A DNA stretch of 64,000 nucleotides from Climacium dendroides (taxonomy: Eukaryota; Streptophyta; Bryopsida; Hypnales; Climaciaceae), in the NCBI GenBank assembly GCA_950106755.1, contig OX467092.1:27852582-27916581 (forward strand). Reading direction: 5' to 3'. The notes under the pieces were generated by a model, which saw only the letters and a program-made list of their open reading frames with translations, was not told the origin of the DNA and did no database searches. Both the position numbers and the translations under genes were made by a program. Shown in pieces: positions 57,146 through 64,000 of the stretch (the stretch's first letter is position 1; each line of letters starts with the position of its first letter).

Positions 57146-60100
57146 CTAACGAATGTAGGAAGATGCCTGCACGACCTCCATCAACTTATCGTACTCCCTC
57201 TTCTGTTTTCTATCGTCACAGAGCATGCAGCGTCCAATTCGATTGGCCGCATTCTCTCGGAAGGACTTAAGTCCCTCTTCACGAGCCACGTGAAGATTCT
57301 GGAACCAAGGGAGCAGGACATCCAGGAGGAAAATGTCCTTCACACCGTTACCTTTGTATGACCATGACTCCGGTAAAATGACGTTCTCAGCATTGTTAAG
57401 AATGTGCTTCATGGGACTGTCATCCACTATCACGGTATTTTGGGACGAGAACTTCCCCCGGTAGCCAGTGAACAAGGTCTCCAAGTTTTTAAGGAAGAGT
57501 TCCTTACTTGTGCCTGGCTCCTTGAATGTTGTAATTCTGGAGTTTTTTTCCCTACATTTTAGAGTCATACAAGAGGTCTGTCCTAGTTTGACTACCAGCA
57601 AGTCGAGCCCTTTAAAGAGATAGGCGGCCACTTCATCAGTGGTGGAAGTCTTCATACTGCTCCATATTGAAATTGTAGCTATCTCTCCTAACGCACGTAA
57701 GAAATCAGAACACCCGAGACGGACATACACTAGCTTTGGCCCCACAACTGCTGGCTCAGTAGCAAAGTGTGGTTGGAAAGCGTCCCCAGTCTGTTTGGCC
57801 CAGTCCTTATACTTGTGATCTTCACAGGCGCACAATACCCCATTGAGGTCCAGGACGACGTTGATCCACTTGTCCACAGCCCTGGACTCCAATGGAAGAT
57901 TGACCACCTCCTTATGTCTTGGAAGATCACGTGGAGGATCAGATTCCTGATAAACAATGGATGAATGTAGAGCTAGTTATTATCCTGCATTCATAGCCTC
58001 TGGACATCGCGCTAATTGAGACGGTCGTTCAGATTTGTAGACGTCACTAAACAAACACAGAATTCAGAATGTAAAATTCAAGACATACCTTCTGCTGCGA
58101 GGTCTCGGCTGTCTCCGCAGTAACATCCCTTGTCGTAGCAGTCGGCTCGGGTATCATGACCTCGAGAAGATCGGCATCAGGTATGACACTGTCTTCAAGT
58201 ACAAGAGCGACACTATTTAAGGATTCAGGCTTGTCCTCTTTGAAGGTGACATTCTAATTCGTCGGCTCGTAGACAACATCACGCACATGCTTCGATGAGG
58301 TTGGTTCGGAAGTGAGTACACCTGATGCAACGTAGGTGGCAACAAATCTACAACATTGACAGTGCCTGCAAGTCAGGAGTGTACAAAGGAAGTGTTGTAA
58401 GGAATCCGAGTATTACCGCTTTACATAAAAATGTTTTGATGTACATACACAATGTCTGAAAATTTTGAACTCCATGGTTCGGTCCACTAGAAGTTCAGCT
58501 ATGTCAAAATTGTTGAGTTGTCTATGAGATAACTCTAAAACTACATACAGCCCACGTCAAAAACCAGATCGAGTTGAACTAAAACTGTACAAGAATACCG
58601 AGTGATCATTGAGGTGCACCTGAGCTGGACTCTTGGCTAGGAGACGCGGTTGGCTGGTCGGGGATCTCCACCACATCACCACTGCCTGCCTCTGGAGGAG
58701 CAAGTGCACACTGCGCCTCCACAGGTATCGGTGGCGCAACCGCGGATGATGGTGGAGGAGGTGGTGTCCTAGGCGGTGGATGCGAGGGTGGTGCAGGGAC
58801 CGCAAACTCTAACGGGCCTACCTGACCTGAAGGTGGGGTCAAAGACGACGTTGATGGTTGGTTTTCAAGCCTCAGTTGAGGTGCCGTAGGCTGGACCTCG
58901 GCCATGGGCCTCCCACCCTTCATCCACAAAATCAAGGCGTCTAACTTGTCGTTAGCTTCCTTGGAATCTTGCAGCATGAACGTCTGCATGCTATCCAGCC
59001 TCTTGTTCATCTGTTGCTACTACAGAATGTTCTCTGCCCGATCTTGGAGCCGCTTCTCCTCGATCTCAGCAAACCTCCTCTCGAGGATGTCATCCACGAG
59101 TGAAGTCTTTCTTCTCTTCCGTGGATGGGTGGACGACGGAGTTGACGACGGTTGCGTCTCAATCGCGTCTCCAGTTGACGCAGAGGAGCCACGATGCTCT
59201 GTTGGTGTTGCACGAATAGGCGATGAAGGAGGATCGGGCATTTCATCTTGCTGGCAATCCTCTACGTCGTCATCGGAGCTTGATATCACTTCAGGCTCCT
59301 CGACAGGTCTCTTGCTCCGACGACCAGTGGATGGAGAATCCCACAGGGCCATCCGCATTGTCTTCGCGGGCGAAGGTGTCGAATGAGACTCCCGCTGCCT
59401 ACTTGACTTAGGCTCCTCCACTCTGTAGCCCGACTCCAGAAAGTCGGCCTTGTCAAGCAACATGGCCGTGGTGACGATGTCGTTCCAAAAGAGGGAGTCT
59501 TCTTTAACTCCAACTGCGAACACATTCATGGAACTCATCTGCGGTGACGGAAACGAGCGTTTAGCATCAGTAAACTATCATATCAGCTCGAGTGGAGCTG
59601 AATCAACGGACAATTAAGCTCGATTCGAACTGAAGTGACACTCATAGTGAGTTCAAAGGAATGTGAGGGAAGAGGGCATACCACCGCAGCGCATGTGAAC
59701 TTCCCTCTGGCAAAGAATGAGAACACACTGTCACTAGCCTTGCAGAAGGACTTCACCACCCACAAGTAGAATTCCATGCGAAGCTCTACGTTGTATATGC
59801 GGAATTCTAGTTCATTGTACCCGCGCGGCGTGTTGAAAACCGGTGTGTCCGGAGCCCAAAATGCATTCGGGATTTTGACGTCCGTGTAGTACTCGGGTTT
59901 GAATAAGAACATGAGCAGGACCTTGGCATGGGACTTTGCCTTTGCCGACGACATGTCACCTAGACGCTCGTAGTCCCCGGGCATGTAGTCCACATACTCG
60001 CACCTAAACTTGTGCAACTCCTCGTGGTTCTGCACAAATGCCGTTACTTGCATCTGCTCCACTGCATCCGCACAGATGAAAAGCCAGACTGGGACCTCCT

Positions 60101-62573
60101 CCAATAGGGGCTTGCGCTTCCCCATCAACGACAGCATGACGGTGTTGAAGTAGGGAATCGCGATTGTGCCCTTCTGCTTGGACAACACTCCCGGAATCAA
60201 ACGGAAGTCAATGACCCCCACTTTCAGATCAACCGGAGTGTCCACAGTCCACACACCGGTTGGCCATGCCGTGTGTCTGTCGTCCTTGATGTTGTATAGC
60301 GGGACGAAATTCTTTCTCTCTCTCAGAAAGACCTTGAAGAACTCAGCAGCGTGCTTAGAAATGTCTTCTGTGGACTTATTCTTGGACTTCCACTACTTAA
60401 TCTCCGAAAAGAACTCCTTGCCAGGCCTTTCGAGGAGAACATTCATTGTGGCCGAGGTGACGAAATGTTTGGACTTAAACTCCCATTTCTCCGGCACGAC
60501 CTTATTGTCCACGTTCAGGAGTCCGAGTGACGGGTCAATTTTGTTCAACTCCTTCACGAACTGTTTTCGTTTACGCCTCTCAATCCAGGCACTCGATGAG
60601 TAGCAACTTTCCAAAACTGACGATGACTACTTGATCGTCACTTTTGGATGAGGCTGCTTTCTTTTGTCGCCAGACTTATTCAAAATATGGTTGGCGAGCT
60701 TCTTCAGGTCCTCGTATGTGAGATTCCCGAAGAATTTGAAATACTCCTTATTGAGCATTCCGTTCTCCGTTTTCCATGAAGGCTTGGCGTTAAACTTCTT
60801 GAGCGTGTCTGGGTCAACGAGCTCGCCATGTGCCGTACTGGAGATGACCTCACTCTAGAGGTTGAAGACTTCGTCTGGTGCTGTGATAATTTTTACCTCG
60901 TTGGTTATCACCAGACTATTTTTTGTGTCTTTTCCTTTAGCCTTGGTCTGACCCTTGGCAACGTCGATCATGGAGAACCGCATCTGCATGGCCTTCAGGA
61001 ATTCCTGCAATGAATTGTCACATTGTCTGACAGTTAAAAAATGATCTCGACTAGAGCTGAACTACTACGGGGTTTTGAGGAAGGGACATATCCCAGTGCA
61101 AATTCAGCTCGAGTCGAGGTGAATACTTACCGCGTATTTCATCTTATTGGTGTGCGCCTCCTTGGACCGCTAGGAGCTTGTAACAGATCCAGAGGAAGTG
61201 TCATCCTTGGGGTTCCGCGGTTTCCCCATCTCCTCCCAGACCTTCCGTGCCCCTAGAATGTTCGTGGCCCACGATGGCTGGATTGCTTGAAAGTGGTTCA
61301 CGCGGTTGTAATACGCTGAAATGGATCGCAGAATTTCAGCGTCCTCGGTCCACACAGTGTAGCAACTCGATGCTCGGTAGTCGTTGACGATCTCGGGCGC
61401 GACATTGTACTTGGGGTCCTGCATTAGTTTGCTTGCCCACACACTGTGCTGCCCGTTTATTATGTAGAAATCGCCGTCCTTGATTTCTTCCCACGAATCA
61501 TCACCGTCTCTTGTGGGCTTGTTCATGGGCATCACGCAGAGGGTCTGCCGATTGCTGTGGTCTAGCATATTTACGAGCCAGTGCATCATGTCTTCGACGA
61601 TGCGATCCTCTTTGCTTCGGATGTTCAACGTGGCCGGTGCCTGAATAAGTTTGTCGATGGGAAGGGTCTTCTTCTCCATCTTGTACAAGAACACGTCCGT
61701 GCAAGCAGTCCAGAACCTCTTATAGGCCTTGTTGGACTCTTCGTAGTTCGGCTTCCTATTCATGCGCAAGGACTCGGGAATGTCACTGAAGTCGCAGGCG
61801 ATGTCGTCAACGCCGAACTGATCTCCCGATTTCTCCATGGACTTTTGCTGGGAGGAAGAGGCAAGGTTACTGGTTTGCCTTTGTTGTCTCCCGGGATCAG
61901 CAGGCTTTTTGTTTCGTTGCCCCCTCCTCTGTGTATCCGTAGGAGGTTGCTTGTCAGTGGAGATCTGACTCCCTCCTTGGCTCTCCACATTCAAGGACAT
62001 GGTGCGGGCAGTTTTGCTTTCTCGCTCTATGGTTATTTTCGTTTTTAAACAAGCAAAGTCTTGGAACATTTGCTTGAGCTTCCTACATAGTTTGTGGCCT
62101 GATATTGGATCTCTGTTTTCTTTCAAGAAGACCCTCTCATTCACCTTCTCCTCGAGCTCCCTCATGTGGTCCTGAAACGATGTAGTTTCAAGACTCTGGA
62201 TGAGATTTGTCACGCGGAATGGTATTTTCTCGGAGTTGAAGTGGATGGTGAAGTTGTATTGATCTTTGGCAGGGACACCCAAGATAGCCGTCTGATAGTG
62301 AATTTTAATCGTCGGCGGAATGTCTTCCACCACGTCCTTCACTTGCTCTTCATAGGACATGGGGAGGAAGTAGCTCATCCCCCTGTATTTCACGCAGAAG
62401 GCAATGAGCTCTGTACAGGGGATCATGGTAAGGCTCCAGCACTCGACCCTCTCGGGGTAAGTGAATTCCCAGTACTCCCCGTCGTCGAGGAAGTCGTCCC
62501 CATCATCCTCACTGACCTTCAGGACTTCTGTCCTTGTGAAGTATTGTTGCAGCTTCTCAACTTGGCTATCCAT
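57146..62573 (-). pseudogene. Five-exon gene: ParB/DGQHR-like motif plus FCP1-like HAD phosphatase; all seven internal stops TAG
   Basis: Exons 62573-61131, 61004-59682, 59538-58620, 58321-58089, 57946-57146; every junction is GT-AG with matching phase, about 1572 codons. Exon 1 begins MDSQVEKLQQYF just after a possible acceptor, so an upstream exon is possible. Around residues 365-380 it has DGDFYIINGQHSVWASKLM, resembling the GQHR box of ParB/DGQHR-type proteins. Exon 2 encodes an unrecognised globular region. Exon 3 is an NLS-like and Pro-rich linker (PRKRRK) with a coiled-coil (RRFAEIEEKRLQ). Exon 5 is an FCP1/NIF-like HAD domain with DLNGV (second Asp replaced by Asn), IWSSMK and IVDDSP. 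In-frame TAGs lie at 61170, 60855, 60627, 60393, 59020, 59017 and 58254 (first base on the plus strand). No TAA, TGA or frame change is seen. Introns contain the element palindrome. Confidence 0.6.
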
Positions 62574-62590
62574 CTGCACATTGTAGTGTA

Positions 62591-63331
62591 TTCAGCATGT
62601 CAGAGTATTCATTTAGCTCGACTCGAGCTTATAGCTTCAGTTCAGTTATCTCTACATTGCCTTCTACATGGGATTCAATGTCTATTCGTTTTGCTTCACA
62701 ATGTCTATCTGCCATTCTTTTCTAATCCGCTTTTTTTTGCAAGTATGTTATGTCACTAATGCTTATAAGAGCTCGAGTTGAGCTTCCTGGTTCTCTTTCT
62801 TCTCACCATCGAGTGTTCGACTTCTTATATATGGATTATGATTTGTTTCATTATCTAGTTGTCTAGTGCAATACTAATACCGGATAGCTCGAATCGAACT
62901 CTTAGGTTTTGGTGTCTGGTATCATTGCGCTTCTGTTGTCATTTTTCCTTGGTTGTAGTGTGTTCAGCATGTTAGCTTATTCATTTAGCTCAATTCGAGC
63001 TTATAGCTTCAGTTCATTTATTGCTGCATTCCCTTCCACATGGGATTCAGTGTCTATTCGTTTTGCTACATGTTGACTATCTGTCATTCTTTTGTTAATC
63101 CTCTCATTTTCGCATGTATGTTTAAGTCATTGATGTTTTCAAGAGCTCGATTCGAGCTTCCTGGTTCACTGTTTTTGTCACCATCGAGTGTCTGACTTCT
63201 TAGGTATGGATTTAGATTTGTTTCATTATCTAGTTGTGTAGTGCTATATTGATAGCGGGAGAGCTCATATCGAACTCTTAGGCTGGGGTTTCTGGTATCA
63301 TTGTGCTTCTGTTGTCATTTTTGCGTGGTTG
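62591..63331. repeat. 372-bp tandem duplication upstream of the large gene
   Basis: TTCAGCATGT starts at 62591 and 62963, and the copies can be followed to GGTATCATTG.GCTTCTGTTGTCATTTTT near 62930 and 63310. Each copy carries three palindrome sites at equivalent positions, so the duplication multiplied them. Confidence 0.9.
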
Positions 63332-63992
63332 GTTTTCAGTTGTTGTGAGAGGCATTATGATGTGTCAAGCATTATTGTGTATTGAGCTCGATTCGAGCTG
63401 ATTGTCTAGTTTTGTCTTATCATTGCACGTCTGAAAGTTTTTGTGATATCGATTTCTGAATGTTTTAGTTTTTTATTATTTTTGACAGGGACTTTTAGGC
63501 TTTGTGGACTTGTCAATGTCATGTTCTTAGTCTCTATATTGAAGGTAATCTTCTTGACTTTGTAGACGCTTGTATGGTTCTCACATTTTTTTCTTTGTCA
63601 TTATTTTTAATTTTAATGACATTGAGTTGTTTTAGCTCGATTCGAGCTAATTTAGTTTTGCTGTTAGTTGTGTCTTAGGTTATTCATTACATTGTTGTTG
63701 TTTTACTCGGTTTGACAATAACATTAGTCTAGATTGATGGACCTTCCTATTTAAAATCAGCTCGATTCGAGCTATGTCTAGTAGGATTTATCATTGTCTG
63801 GAGAGTCGTTCCTTTTGGTTATGAGTGCATTTACTGTACTTACTTCTATCTTGCTGTTGCTGAGGTCCAAAAACCAAGATTTTGCTCGAGTCGAGCTGGT
63901 CGGGTGGTTCTACTTGTTGCATATTCAGCTCGAACCCATCTGATTAACGAGATTGCATTTTCGACATTTAGTGCTATTCGAGCTGAATTTGC
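62615..63992. repeat. Array of the palindrome AGCTCGATTCGAGCT
   Basis: Perfect 15-mers (7-bp arms, one central base) at 63144-63158, 63385-63399, 63634-63648 and 63759-63773. Close variants at about 62615, 62773, 62887, 62988, 63262, 63885, 63929 and 63978. Spacing is roughly 100-250 bp. More copies lie in the introns of the large gene (59585, 59617, 61048, 61104) and beyond its end (56957, 57087). The palindrome is dyad-symmetric, as for a dimeric DNA-binding protein. The array continues past the window edge. Confidence 0.85.
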
Positions 63993-64000
63993 ATTGGACT

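Overview
The window is almost entirely transposable-element landscape from a land-plant or streptophyte nuclear genome. Evidence seen directly: CACTA (En/Spm), hAT, MULE-like and Ty3/gypsy coding remnants of plant type, a plant UBP1/2-like deubiquitinase pseudogene, TTTAGGG telomere-type repeats, and GT-AG introns throughout. Several families present (a MULE-like protein with a GCM/WRKY-like Cys cluster, FCP1-like HAD proteins, an unusual kinase-like protein) make me lean to a non-seed plant, but that is an impression and not a proof. I see no rRNA, no convincing tRNA, no CRISPR and no bacterial-style operons.

Layout, left to right. 1-539: the right end of a CACTA-like element (ends CTAGTG) with its own short-motif repeats. 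3.1-5.3 kb: decayed ubiquitin-specific protease gene. 10.1-14.4 kb: CACTA-1, a spliced Ptta/En/Spm-type accessory gene ending in a clear CACTA terminus at 14420. 14.4-34.8 kb: CACTA-2, a large element with two divergent genes from a shared promoter near 27 kb: a TNP2 transposase with DUF4218/DUF4216-like regions rightward, and a TnpA-like accessory gene leftward. It is interrupted by two copies (14829-18396 minus, 19358-22919 plus) of a 3.56 kb TG...CA unit with perfect 5-bp target duplications that looks like a solo LTR carrying a 649-codon ORF, and by a 228-bp CACTA-type MITE (23160-23387). 32.4-33.95 kb: a 334-bp tandem array. 34.8-40.5 kb: a Ty3/gypsy gag-pro-pol remnant on the minus strand, split by a second MITE, itself split by a 1.7 kb ORF-less LTR; a three-level nest readable from its target-site duplications. 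40.5-42.05 kb: 3' end of a hAT transposase. 42.4-51.05 kb: three GC-rich repeat tracts in otherwise AT-rich DNA, a zinc-cluster ORF, a Gly/Tyr-rich ORF and an atypical kinase-like gene. 51.05-52.87 kb: truncated MULE-like gene.

55-64 kb is the part I consider most likely to be an undescribed system: a five-exon minus-strand gene of about 1572 codons (57146-62573) whose exon phases all agree, with an INGQHS motif resembling ParB/DGQHR proteins near the N terminus and an FCP1-like HAD phosphatase at the C terminus. It has seven internal stops, all TAG. Its introns and the 1.4 kb in front of it are studded with the palindrome AGCTCGATTCGAGCT. This is the same layout (element-specific short motif in flanks and introns) that the two CACTA elements in the window show with different motifs, which suggests a mobile element of a type I do not recognise.

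Throughout the window most broken reading frames carry TAG or TGA stops. Where two copies of the same ORF can be compared base by base, both new stops are C-to-T changes at CHG sites, as expected for silenced, methylated plant transposons.
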